From Pseudomonadota bacterium (lineage in GTDB: Bacteria; Pseudomonadota; Alphaproteobacteria; Rhizobiales; Pleomorphomonadaceae), in NCBI GenBank assembly GCA_023436885.1, contig JAEZHI010000016.1, positions 12,151 through 76,150 on the forward strand: a stretch of 64,000 nucleotides of DNA. Reading direction: 5' to 3'. A model generated the notes under the pieces. It did not search any database. It was not told the origin of the DNA and saw only the letters and a program-made list of their open reading frames with translations. This document shows positions 16,584 through 24,610 of the stretch, piece after piece. The stretch's first letter is position 1. Each line of letters begins with the position of its first letter. A program made the translations under genes and the position numbers.

Positions 16584-16607
16584 AAATGCTGCCTGCACCG
16601 CTGTTCC

Positions 16608-17525
16608 TCACGACGCCGGGGCGAGAATGGCGCGCACGTCGGCTTTGGGTGGGATGCCGAACAGGCGACGGTATTCGCGGTTGAACTGGGTGGCGCTTTC
16701 GTAGCCGACGCGAAGGGCGGCGCTGCCGGCGTCGATCCGCTCGGCAATCATCAGGCGGCGCGCCTCGTTGAGGCGCAGGTGCTTCTGGTATTGCAGCGGG
16801 CTCATCGCCGTCAGCGCCCGGAAATGGTGGTGCAGGGTGGATTCGCCCATGCCGGCCATGTCGGCCAGCGCGTCGATGCGGATGGGCTGGTCGAAGTTGT
16901 CGCGCAGCCAGCGGAGCGCGACGGAGACACGGTTGGTCTGCGTGCCGAGCTCGACCACCTGTCGCAGGCGGCTGCCGACCGGGCCGGTGATCACCCGGTA
17001 GAGGATTTCCCGCTGGATGGAGCGGGCGAGGATGGGAATGTCCTGCGGTCGATCGAGCAGTTCCATGAGGCGTAGCGATGCGTCGGCCAGCTCCGGCGTG
17101 ACCGGCCCCACCGCGATGCCGGTTCCGGTATCGTCGGGCTGAAGGCCGTGCTGGTCGACCTCGGCGATCAGCTCGCGCGCCGCGTCGAGGTCGATATCGA
17201 ACATGAAGGACGCGTAGGGCGCCGTGGGGCTGGCGCCAATCACCTCGGCGATGGTCGGCAGGTCAACGGCGGTGAGCAGGAAGTGATCCTGATCGTAGGC
17301 GTAGACCTCCTCACCCAGCACGACGCGCTTTTCGCCCCGGATGATGAAGGCGAACGATGGCGCGAACAGCATGGATACCGGTGGCATCGGTTTGGTGAGC
17401 CGATGCAGGGACAGGCCAGCAATCGCCGTGTAGAAGGAGCCATTGCCCGGAAGGCGACTTTCCACGATCTCGCCCATCCTGATACGGGCGAGTTCGATCT
17501 CCTCCGTGGCCATGGCGTCCGTCAT
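16608..17525 (-). CDS. AraC family transcriptional regulator (AraC_N type)
   Basis: A 305-residue activator. The N-terminal AraC_N-like sensor domain includes MLFAPSFAFIIRGEKRVVLG (about 52-71); the C-terminal double helix-turn-helix includes RIDALADMAGMGESTLHHHF and AALRVGYESATQFNREYRRLFG. The SDR gene at 17564 lies 38 bases upstream on the same strand, so the two are probably cotranscribed with the SDR first. A second regulator of the same subgroup sits at 20139. Confidence 0.92.
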   Translation of the reverse strand: MTDAMATEEIELARIRMGEIVESRLPGNGSFYTAIAGLSLHRLTKPMPPVSMLFAPSFAFIIRGEKRVVLGEEVYAYDQDHFLLTAVDLPTIAEVIGASPTAPYASFMFDIDLDAARELIAEVDQHGLQPDDTGTGIAVGPVTPELADASLRLMELLDRPQDIPILARSIQREILYRVITGPVGSRLRQVVELGTQTNRVSVALRWLRDNFDQPIRIDALADMAGMGESTLHHHFRALTAMSPLQYQKHLRLNEARRLMIAERIDAGSAALRVGYESATQFNREYRRLFGIPPKADVRAILAPAS

Positions 17526-17563
17526 CTCGTCCGTTCCTGCGGGGCGGTTGTCCGTCGGCCCTG

Positions 17564-18397
17564 TTATGCCTCAAAATCGGTGGAGAGCGTGAGCGACTTC
17601 CACCGTTCGGCGTTCTCACTCAGTGCCTTCGACTTGCCGGTGAAGACCTCGTAGGCATCGGAGCCGGCCGCCAGCCAGATGGGCGGCTGTTCGGCCTTGA
17701 CCAATTCCAGCATCAGGGCCCCGAATTTCACGGGATCGCCGGATTGCTGATGATTGCCGGCATCGAGGGCCTGGCGATGGCCGGCCGAGAAGGCGGCGTA
17801 GTCGTCGATTGTCTGATCGCCGAAGCGGACGGAGCTATCGTCCAGGAAGTCGGTACGGAACATGCCGGGATAGACTGAGGTGACCTTGATGCCGAAGGGC
17901 GACACCTCGCGGCTGAGCGACTCCGACCAGCCGGCGATGGCGTGCTTGGTCGCAACATAGATCGAGGCGCCCTCGAAGCCGTAGACACCGGCGGTCGACG
18001 CGATGTTGACGACGTGGCCGGCGCGTTGGGTGCGCATGATCGGCAGGATGGCGCGGGTGACGTCGAACACGCCGAACACGTTGGTGGCGAACTGCCGCGC
18101 CACCGTGTCGCTGGAGACTTCCTCGAAGGTGCCGAGCTGGCCATAGCCGGCGTTGTTGACGAGGATGTCGATCCGCTGAAAGCGCGATTTGGCGGCCTCA
18201 ACGGCGGCGGCGATCGTCGTGGGATCGGTGACGTCGAGGCGAAGCGGCAGCAGGCGATCGCCATGGCCGGGCAGGGCGTCTTCGATGTGCTGGAGATTGC
18301 GCGCCGTGGCGGCGACGTTGTCGCCCGCTTCGAGCGCCGCGCGGGCGATTTCCAGCCCGAGGCCGCGGCTGGCACCGGTGATGAACCAGGTTTTCAT
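17564..18397 (-). CDS. Short-chain dehydrogenase/reductase
   Basis: A 277-residue classical-type SDR. FITGASRGLGLEIARAALEAG carries TGxxxGLG, LVNNAGYGQLG carries NNAG, and YVATKHAIAG carries Y-x-x-x-K. Length and GTFEEV after NNAG match the subgroup usually annotated as oxidoreductase/short-chain dehydrogenase of unknown substrate. It lies upstream of an AraC-type gene on the same strand (38-base gap). Confidence 0.9.
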   Translation of the reverse strand: MKTWFITGASRGLGLEIARAALEAGDNVAATARNLQHIEDALPGHGDRLLPLRLDVTDPTTIAAAVEAAKSRFQRIDILVNNAGYGQLGTFEEVSSDTVARQFATNVFGVFDVTRAILPIMRTQRAGHVVNIASTAGVYGFEGASIYVATKHAIAGWSESLSREVSPFGIKVTSVYPGMFRTDFLDDSSVRFGDQTIDDYAAFSAGHRQALDAGNHQQSGDPVKFGALMLELVKAEQPPIWLAAGSDAYEVFTGKSKALSENAERWKSLTLSTDFEA

Positions 18398-18579
18398 GGA
18401 CCTTTTCCCTTGATGTGAGCTGCGGCGGCGGTGCGCCGTTGCCCGTTATCTAGGGGCCGGGAGCTGGCTTTCGCTAGAAACGGTCCTGCCTGTTTCTTGC
18501 CTGATCCTGTCGCGGGAGGCTGTGAGCGCCACGTGGTCGGGCTATCCCGCAGGGATTCCTGTTGGTGGCGAAATGGGGT

Positions 18580-18768
18580 GGAGCGCTATATCGGCCGAGA
18601 GTTTTATTCTGCCTGAGGTCCTCGCTTCCGCAAGGATGACAGAATTATATGAACGATAACAGCTGGATAGCGCGGATTCCAGCTTGGCTCCCCTCTCTAT
18701 CATGCTGTCATCCTTGCGAAAGCGAGGACCTCAGGACGAGAAAGTGGTGAGAGTTGTATCAGGCGTCC
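18580..18768. repeat. Interspersed palindromic repeat, family 1 (copy c)
   Basis: Begins GAGCGCTATATCGGCC, has arms CTGAGGTCCTCGCTTCCGC and GCGAAAGCGAGGACCTCAGG about 100 bases apart, and ends with TTGTATCAGGCGTCCTC. It is followed at once by copy d, whose first 130 bases are nearly the same sequence, so c and d are a tandem duplication. No gene lies between 18398 and 18914. Confidence 0.75.
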
Positions 18769-18778
18769 TCGGGTGGTG

Positions 18779-18913
18779 GGAGCGCGATATCGGCCAGGAG
18801 TTCCGTTCTGCCTGAGGTTCTCGCTTCCGCAAGGAAGACAGAATTATATGAACGATAACAGCTGGATAGCGCGGATTCCAGCTTGGCTTCCCTCTCTATC
18901 AAGCTGTCATCCC
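18779..18913. repeat. Interspersed palindromic repeat, family 1 (copy d, right arm cut)
   Basis: Nearly identical to copy c from GAGCG to the AGCTGTCATCC at the start of the right arm, then breaks off into unrelated coding-like DNA (the AraC remnant). The missing right arm makes it a truncated copy. Confidence 0.7.
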
Positions 18914-18914
18914 G

Positions 18915-19004
18915 GCGATGCCCCATCGTCTTCCTGAACATCGCCCCGAAGCTCGGCACGCCTTCGGTGCCGACGTCGGCGGCGAGCTGTTGGAGGGCCA
19001 GCAT
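18915..19004 (-). pseudogene. Fragment of an AraC-family regulator C-terminus
   Basis: About 30 codons read LQQLAADVGTEGVPSFGAMF followed by RKTMGHR, which matches the second helix-turn-helix of AraC-family proteins (A-x-x-V-G-Y-x-S-x-x-x-F-x-x-x-F-R-x-x-x-G). No N-terminal part exists: the preceding stop belongs to the aldo/keto reductase, and the last helix is replaced by the truncated repeat. It is a relic, possibly of a regulator for the adjacent reductase. Confidence 0.6.
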
Positions 19005-19016
19005 GACTGTGGAACT

Positions 19017-19976
19017 TCAGGCGCGCATCTCCTTTTCCCACCAGCCACGGGTATTGACGTCGGCGGCGTCGGCGAGCGCTTCCAGCTCTGCGATCTCGTC
19101 GTCGGTGAGCGCCATCTCCGTGGCTCGGACCAAGCCATCAACGTAAGCAGGCTTGGTGACGCCAATGATCGGTGTCGTGCCTTTGGCGATGGCCCAGGCC
19201 GTCGCGACATCGGGAGCGGCGGCGCCCCGCTTCTGGCCGATCGCGGCGAGCCTGTCGGTCAGCGCCTTCAGCTGGGGCAGCATCGCATTGTAGGCCTGGG
19301 CACGGTTGGTGCCTTCCGGCAGCGGATTTTCGGGGCTGTACTTGCCGCTCAGGGCGCCCTGCTCGAGCACCATGTAGGCGAAGAACGGAATGCCGCGGTT
19401 GCGGCAATGGTCCAGGATCCCCGCGTCCTCGGAGCCGCGGTAGAGCAGGCTGTAATGGTTTTGGACGGCGTCGATCCGGAACCCTGCCTCGCCGAGGATC
19501 TGGTCGGCGAGCCTGATTTCGCTGAGGTTATGGTTGGAGACGCCAACGTGCCTGATCTTGCCGCTTTTCAGCAGCGGGATCAGCTGTGGTGTCCACCTGA
19601 TGATATCGGCCGGATTGTGAATCCAGTAGAGGTCGATGTAGTCGGTGCCGAGGCGCGTCAGGCTCTGCTCCAGCATGTCGGCCATCGGATCGTCGCCGGC
19701 TCCGGCCGCCTGCGGGGTGAACTTGGTGGAGAGCTGGTAATCGCTGCGGGGAAAGCGTTTCAGAACGTCCCCGAGAACGGTCTCGGAACGGCCCATGCCA
19801 TAGACGACGGCGGTATCCCACAGGGTGAGGCCGGCGGCCTGCGCCTTGTCGGCAACCTTTTCCAGGTCGGCGCGCGTGAGGCTGCTGCCGAAATAGCCAT
19901 CACCGGTCTCGCCGCTGTCACCCCAGGCCCAGGTGCCCAATGCGACTGTCGGGGGCTTCAGATGATCGATCGCCAT
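19017..19976 (-). CDS. Aldo/keto reductase
   Basis: A 319-residue NADPH-dependent (alpha/beta)8-barrel reductase. The catalytic tetrad region reads LWDTAVVYGMGRSE (Asp, Tyr), followed by LSTKFTP (Lys) and YWIHNP (His); the coenzyme-binding AIAKGTTPIIGVTKPAYVDG lies near the C terminus. ATG at 19976 with GGAGCGAAC upstream is preferred over an upstream in-frame codon. It is divergent from the AraC-type gene at 20139, the likely activator. Confidence 0.9.
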   Translation of the reverse strand: MAIDHLKPPTVALGTWAWGDSGETGDGYFGSSLTRADLEKVADKAQAAGLTLWDTAVVYGMGRSETVLGDVLKRFPRSDYQLSTKFTPQAAGAGDDPMADMLEQSLTRLGTDYIDLYWIHNPADIIRWTPQLIPLLKSGKIRHVGVSNHNLSEIRLADQILGEAGFRIDAVQNHYSLLYRGSEDAGILDHCRNRGIPFFAYMVLEQGALSGKYSPENPLPEGTNRAQAYNAMLPQLKALTDRLAAIGQKRGAAAPDVATAWAIAKGTTPIIGVTKPAYVDGLVRATEMALTDDEIAELEALADAADVNTRGWWEKEMRA

Positions 19977-20138
19977 GTTCGCTCCATATCCCGTGGGGTT
20001 TGCCGTGATCCACGCTGCCGGCACTTTGATGCGCGGCGCCCCGAACCGTTAGCCTGATGCCCCGAGATTTCTGCCCGATCCTCCAGAAGTCGCGGGTTCG
20101 CGTTGCCGGGCTTTCTCGGCCGTGCGATGGTCGGCTCC

Positions 20139-21038
20139 ATGGAAACGCTGACGGAAATCGCTGCGATCATCGCCAGGCACATCTCGAAGGATGGCTTTCA
20201 GGCCACTCCCATCGAGCGTCTGACACTTGTTCGATCCTCCACGGTGACGATGCCGATGCCGAATGTTTACCGGCCGCAGCTCTGCTTCGTGGCGCAGGGG
20301 CAGAAGGAGGTCACGCTGGGCGAGCGTGTGTTCCTATACGCACCGGGGCGCTACGGGATCGTGACCTATGACCTGCCGGCCACGGGCCATGTGATCGAGG
20401 CGACGCCTGACAAGCCCTATCTCTGCCTATACCTCGATTTCGAGCCGGTGATGCTGGGCGAGCTGGCGTCGCGCGTGCCACCGCCGCCGGACGCGCCATC
20501 GCTGCCCATCGGCAAGACGGTGTCCGACGCCGGTGCCGATCTGCTCGACGCCACGCTGCGCCTCCTGCGCCTGCTCGACGACCCGGCGGCGCTGCCCGTG
20601 CTCGGGCCGCTCGCCGAGCAGGAAATCCTCTATCGTCTGCTCGCCGGCATGGATGGCGCCAGGATGCGCCACATCACCTCCAGCCAAGGGCGGGTGGCGC
20701 AGGTTGGCCGCGCCATCGCCTGGATCGGCAAGAATTTTCGGGAACGGTTCAGCATCGAGCGGCTTGCCGCGGACGTGGGCATGAGTCCCTCGAGCCTGCA
20801 CGAGCATTTTCGGGCCGTGACGGCGATGACGCCGCTGCAGTTCCAGAAGCAGCTCAGGCTGCAGGATGCGCGCAGCCTGATGCTGGTCCAGAACATCGAT
20901 GTCGCGACCGCCGCCTTGCGCGTGGGGTATGAAAGCGTCTCGCAGTTCAGCCGCGAATATCGCCGCCACTTCGGCGAACCGCCGGCCCGCGACATCGCTC
21001 GCCTGCGCGCGTCGCCGGGCCTGGCGGTGACGGTTTGA
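20139..21038 (+). CDS. AraC family transcriptional regulator (AraC_N type)
   Basis: A 299-residue regulator of the same subgroup as the one at 16608. Sensor-domain motif: PQLCFVAQGQKEVTLGERVF; DNA-binding domain: RLAADVGMSPSSLHEHFRAV and AALRVGYESVSQFSREYRRH. In-frame upstream starts at 20103 (TTG) and 20127 (ATG) are possible. Divergent to an aldo/keto reductase with 162 bases between the starts; in this subgroup the neighbouring oxidoreductase is usually the target. Confidence 0.92.
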   Translation: METLTEIAAIIARHISKDGFQATPIERLTLVRSSTVTMPMPNVYRPQLCFVAQGQKEVTLGERVFLYAPGRYGIVTYDLPATGHVIEATPDKPYLCLYLDFEPVMLGELASRVPPPPDAPSLPIGKTVSDAGADLLDATLRLLRLLDDPAALPVLGPLAEQEILYRLLAGMDGARMRHITSSQGRVAQVGRAIAWIGKNFRERFSIERLAADVGMSPSSLHEHFRAVTAMTPLQFQKQLRLQDARSLMLVQNIDVATAALRVGYESVSQFSREYRRHFGEPPARDIARLRASPGLAVTV

Positions 21039-21083
21039 GGTCGGCTTGTCGGTGGAGGTCTGGCGGCGCGCCGCTGCTTGATA

Positions 21084-21665
21084 TCACCTGTCAGCGGTGG
21101 CCCACCCCTTCACGCTGACATCTGCCAGCGCTTCGAATACAGCCGGTGTGCGTTCCAGGCGGGCGATGGTTCGCGCGCCTTCGAGGGCTGCGACCAAGGC
21201 CACCGCGGTGGAGGATGCGCGCGCCGGAGCAAAGCCACACCCCCTGAAATGCGCGGCAATAACCTCGGTCGAAGCGGCAAAACCGCGCGCGACCCGCTCG
21301 GTCAGCTCCGCATCGATGGCGGGCAGCTCATTCGCCAGATTTTGCATGAGACATCCATACTGGAAATCGGCTGCGACCATTTCGGCCGCGAAGGCGCTGA
21401 AAAGCTGCTCAGCGAACTTCAGAGCATCGCCGGTCGTATTTGCGGAAATAGTCCGCAACACAGCAATCCTGGCTGCGATGTAATGATCGATCGCCTCTTC
21501 CGCGAGCTGGGCCTTGCCGCGCGGAAAGTGGAAGTAGAACGATCCCTTCGGCGCACCGCTTTCTTCAAGGATCTGGGTCAGTCCCGTCGCGGTGTAGCCT
21601 TGGATGCGAAACAGTCGTTCAGCGGTGGCAATGGCGCGATCGCGCGCGTCGGTCTTGCGTGTCAT
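21084..21665 (-). CDS. TetR family transcriptional regulator (LmrA/YxaF-like)
   Basis: A 193-residue repressor. The helix-turn-helix reads LFRIQGYTATGLTQILEESG then APKGSFYFHFPRGKAQL, with the PKGSFYFHFP block characteristic of the LmrA/YxaF subgroup. ATG at 21665 is chosen because the conserved region begins right after it. It is divergent from the epoxide-hydrolase-like gene at 21744; two 16-base palindromes fill the gap and are the expected operator. Confidence 0.92.
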   Translation of the reverse strand: MTRKTDARDRAIATAERLFRIQGYTATGLTQILEESGAPKGSFYFHFPRGKAQLAEEAIDHYIAARIAVLRTISANTTGDALKFAEQLFSAFAAEMVAADFQYGCLMQNLANELPAIDAELTERVARGFAASTEVIAAHFRGCGFAPARASSTAVALVAALEGARTIARLERTPAVFEALADVSVKGWATADR

Positions 21666-21698
21666 GCCGCAAATATAACATGCCTCGCTTGACGCTTC

Positions 21699-21731
21699 TA
21701 TGGTGATCGCCATACTATGGTGATCACCATA
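21699..21731. promoter_or_regulatory. Tandem TetR operators TATGGTGATC(A/G)CCATA
   Basis: TATGGTGATCGCCATA (21699-21714, one mismatch) and TATGGTGATCACCATA (21716-21731, perfect 16-base palindrome) stand 17 bases apart centre to centre in the 78-base gap between the TetR gene and the hydrolase gene. Repeated perfect palindromes here make a two-dimer operator very likely. Confidence 0.75.
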
Positions 21732-21743
21732 TTAAGAGGCCAT

Positions 21744-23078
21744 ATGAGCCATTCACAGAGCTTCAAGCCAACGCCGTCCCGACGAGCCGTCCTGGCGATG
21801 GGCGCGGCGAGCCTGGTTGCGGCGTCCCTTCGACCGGCCCGCGCAATCCCAATGGGAGAAACTGACTTGACGATGCAGTCCTATGGCGAGGGTACGCTGC
21901 CCAATGGTATGCGCTCGCGTATGATCCATGGGGTCAACGGCCTCGACGTTCATATTCTTGAGGCCGGTCATGAGAGTCCCGGCCGGCCGCTGGCGCTGCT
22001 TCTGCACGGCTTCCCTGATCTGGCTTATGGCTGGCGGCACCTGATCCCGATCCTGGCCGACGCCGGATACCATGTCGTGGCGCCCGACCAGCGCGGCTAT
22101 GGCCGCACGACCGGCTGGGCCGGCGGCTATGACGCTCCGCTCGCGCCCTTCGGCTTGTTGAACATGGCGCGCGACGCGATCGGATTGGTTTGGGCCTTGG
22201 GGTATCGGCATACGGCGATGCTGGTGGGGCACGACTTCGGTTCGCCTGTGGCGGTCTATTGCGCGCTCGCCCGACCGGATGTCTTTCCCTCGGTTGTGCT
22301 GATGAGCGCGCCGTTCCCTGGTGCGCCGGCGTTTCCGTTCGATACCGCGGAACAGGAGGGATCTTCGGCCCAACCGAATACCGACAACCAAAAGCTGGCG
22401 GCCGCGCTGGCGGCGCTCGATCCGCCGAGAGAATACTATCAGCAATACCTGAGCGCGCAGCGAGCCAACGATGACATGTGGCACCCGCCCCAAGGTCTGC
22501 GCGCGTTTCTTCGGGCGTTTTTCCACGTCAAGAGCGCCGACTGGACTGGAAACAGGCCACATCCGCTGAAGGGGCGAACCGCCGCAGACCTTGCTGAGAT
22601 GCCCACCTATTATGTCATGGAGCTCGGCAAGACGATGCCCGAGACGGTGGCTCCGTTTGAACCGTCCGTCGCCGAAGTTGAGGCCTGCAAATGGCTCACC
22701 GAAACGGAGCTTGGGGTGTACGTGGACGAGTATGGCCGTACCGGGTTTCAGGGCGCCCTGCAGGCTTATCGCGTCGTCTCCGATCCTGGCCTGAATGCCG
22801 AGTTGCGCCTGTTTTCGGGCAGGACGATCGATGTCCCGTCGCTCTTCATCGGCGGGACGAGCGATTGGGGCCCCTATTCGGTGCCGGGCGCGCTCGACCT
22901 CATGCGGACCAAGGCGGCGACGAGGATGGCCGGCATCGAGCTGATCGACGGCGCCGGCCATTGGATCCAGCAGGAGCAGCCGGCTCGGCTCGGTTCGCTG
23001 TTGCTCGCCTTTGCCAAGGAGGCGGCGGATCACGCCGGTGATTTTGGATCTGGCAACCGTCCGGGCATGTCGAAATAA
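21744..23078 (+). CDS. Exported epoxide-hydrolase-like alpha/beta hydrolase
   Basis: A 444-residue alpha/beta hydrolase with a twin-arginine signal: SRRAVLAMGAASLVAAS (about residues 12-28) and cleavage near RPARA. The fold motifs are LLLHGFPDLAYGWR (oxyanion region, HGFPD of epoxide hydrolases), VGHDFGSPVAVY with the nucleophile Asp in GHDFG, and a C-terminal GAGHWIQQEQP with the catalytic His. ATG at 21744 follows AAGAGGCC. The frame opens at 21717 but that region is the operator. It is controlled by the adjacent TetR gene by inference and is followed 22 bases later by a DUF2867 gene. Confidence 0.85.
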   Translation: MSHSQSFKPTPSRRAVLAMGAASLVAASLRPARAIPMGETDLTMQSYGEGTLPNGMRSRMIHGVNGLDVHILEAGHESPGRPLALLLHGFPDLAYGWRHLIPILADAGYHVVAPDQRGYGRTTGWAGGYDAPLAPFGLLNMARDAIGLVWALGYRHTAMLVGHDFGSPVAVYCALARPDVFPSVVLMSAPFPGAPAFPFDTAEQEGSSAQPNTDNQKLAAALAALDPPREYYQQYLSAQRANDDMWHPPQGLRAFLRAFFHVKSADWTGNRPHPLKGRTAADLAEMPTYYVMELGKTMPETVAPFEPSVAEVEACKWLTETELGVYVDEYGRTGFQGALQAYRVVSDPGLNAELRLFSGRTIDVPSLFIGGTSDWGPYSVPGALDLMRTKAATRMAGIELIDGAGHWIQQEQPARLGSLLLAFAKEAADHAGDFGSGNRPGMSK

Positions 23079-23100
23079 TACCCCATGTCTGGAGCTGAGC

Positions 23101-23646
23101 ATGCAGAGCTATCCGAAGATCGAGCTGGCCGCCTTGCCGCCGGCCTCAAGATTGAGTTCGTCCTATGGCCGCGCCGACTTTGCCGATGCGTTCTCAGTAG
23201 ATTTGCCGGAAACGGTGTCGAGTAACGCGGAGGAGCTTGCCGGGCATGTCTTTACCCAGCAGCCGGGATGGATCGCGATGCTGATGAGCCTTCGAGATGG
23301 TCTTGTCCGGCCTTTCGGCATCAAGAGAGCGGCCGATTTCGAGGCCAGCGGAGGCGACCGTATCAGCATCTTTCGGGTCTTCGAGCGACATCAGGACGAG
23401 ATCATCCTGGGAGAAGACGACAGGCATCTCGATTTTCGCGTTTCGGTCCTCTTGCTGCCGGCGTCCGAGGATAGGCCGCGCCGACTGATCGTAACGACAC
23501 TTGTCTTCTACAACCGTCTGCTCGGCCGCGCCTACATCGCTCTTATCGCGCCCTTCCATCGCAGGGTGGTGCGAGCGTCGCTCGAACGAGCGCAGGAGCG
23601 CGGATGGCCGCTTGATAGCGGCAATCCCCCGGCGTCGTCTTCCTAG
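23101..23646 (+). CDS. DUF2867 family protein
   Basis: A 181-residue protein. The pattern PGWIAMLMSLRDGLVRPFGI (about 59-78), GDRISIFRVFERHQDEIILG and the C-terminal NRLLGRAYIALIAPFHRRVV fits DUF2867, a START-like lipid/small-molecule-binding fold of unknown role. ATG at 23101 follows GGAGCTGAGC. It lies 22 bases after the hydrolase gene and is probably in the same TetR-controlled operon. No catalytic function is known. Confidence 0.75.
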   Translation: MQSYPKIELAALPPASRLSSSYGRADFADAFSVDLPETVSSNAEELAGHVFTQQPGWIAMLMSLRDGLVRPFGIKRAADFEASGGDRISIFRVFERHQDEIILGEDDRHLDFRVSVLLLPASEDRPRRLIVTTLVFYNRLLGRAYIALIAPFHRRVVRASLERAQERGWPLDSGNPPASSS

Positions 23647-23750
23647 AGCTTTTCCGGTGAACTCAGGTTCACCCAAAAAGCTTCATCTCTTCGTTAAGGC
23701 GCAGTTCCACACGCAAAACCGGTTCCCACTTTTGCTGGTACTGCTCCAGG
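23644..23750. repeat. Intergenic repeat, family 2 (AAAACCGGTTCCCACTTTT type), copy a
   Basis: Contains TAGAGCTTTTCCGGTGAAC with a TCAGGTTCACC inverted partner, then AAAACCGGTTCCCACTTTTG. The same words recur at 26590-26703 (inverted) and 38878-39024. This palindromic unit is common in intergenic DNA of rhizobia and relatives. Confidence 0.75.
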
Positions 23751-23896
23751 GCGAATGAGGTGTCTGACGCAGCGAGAGCCGGCGCGCTTGGGCCGCAGGT
23801 CGCGGGATTGAGCAGCAAACTGTGCATTGGCAGACTCGGAGCGTCGATCTGGTTGAATCAGACCGGCGCTTCAGGTTCATGCTTGAGAAGCATCAT

Positions 23897-24490
23897 CTAG
23901 ACGATGCTCGTTTTACTCCGATCGGATGATGCTTTGCGTGCGAGGCCGGCCATGACGGTGTCCACCAGCCGCTCGGCCTGCGCGCGTCCGTCGGCGTCGG
24001 CCGGCAGGCGCCAGAGGAAGCTCATGAGCATCAGGATGTCGGCGGCGAGCAGTCCGTCGCGCATGCTGCCCTCGGCGACGCAGGCGGCGATCAGCTGATC
24101 GATGGCGGCAATCACCGGCGCATAGGTTCCCTGGATGGCCTCCTGCGCGGCAGGGCTGTGCAGCGCTTCGCCGAGGCCGTGCTTGACGCGGATATAGTCG
24201 GTGAGCGTGGCGAACCAGAGGCGGAAGGCCCGGTGCGGCGCGTTCTCGGCGAGCAGCTGCGGCACCGACGCCACCAGGCGCTCGATGTCGTGGGCGTAGA
24301 CCGCGAGGATCAGCGCCTCGCGGGTAGGGAAATGCCGGTAGAGCGTGCCGGCGCCGACCCCGGCGCGCTTGGCGATCTCGTTCATCGAGGTCGCCCCCGA
24401 TTCCGCAAAGGCGTCGTGGGCGATCTCCAGAATGTGCTGCCGGTTCTTCAGCGCATCGGCGCGCTGGGCCGGCTGGGATTGCTCTGTCAC
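23897..24490 (-). CDS. TetR family transcriptional regulator
   Basis: A 197-residue repressor. The helix-turn-helix reads FAESGATSMNEIAKRAGVGA then GTLYRHFPTREALILAVY. The gap to the divergent aldo/keto reductase gene holds two AACGGAGA-N2-TCTCCGTT palindromes, the expected operator. The C-terminal domain resembles the TetR_C group seen in regulators of reductases and efflux systems; the ligand is unknown. Confidence 0.92.
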   Translation of the reverse strand: MTEQSQPAQRADALKNRQHILEIAHDAFAESGATSMNEIAKRAGVGAGTLYRHFPTREALILAVYAHDIERLVASVPQLLAENAPHRAFRLWFATLTDYIRVKHGLGEALHSPAAQEAIQGTYAPVIAAIDQLIAACVAEGSMRDGLLAADILMLMSFLWRLPADADGRAQAERLVDTVMAGLARKASSDRSKTSIV

Positions 24491-24530
24491 GCCGCCACCT
24501 CCCGCATATGTTATCGCATGCCCCTTGTTA

Positions 24531-24582
24531 AACGGAGAACTCTCCGTTAATCCATTGGCGGTGAAACGGAGAATTCTCCGGT
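24531..24582. promoter_or_regulatory. Paired TetR operators AACGGAGA-N2-TCTCCGTT
   Basis: A perfect 18-base inverted repeat (24531-24548) and a second copy with one mismatch (24565-24582) are 34 bases apart. They lie between the divergent TetR and aldo/keto reductase genes, so both promoters are probably repressed by the TetR product. Confidence 0.75.
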
Positions 24583-24610
24583 CGATTGTTCCTGCACTTT
24601 AGGAGGCATC

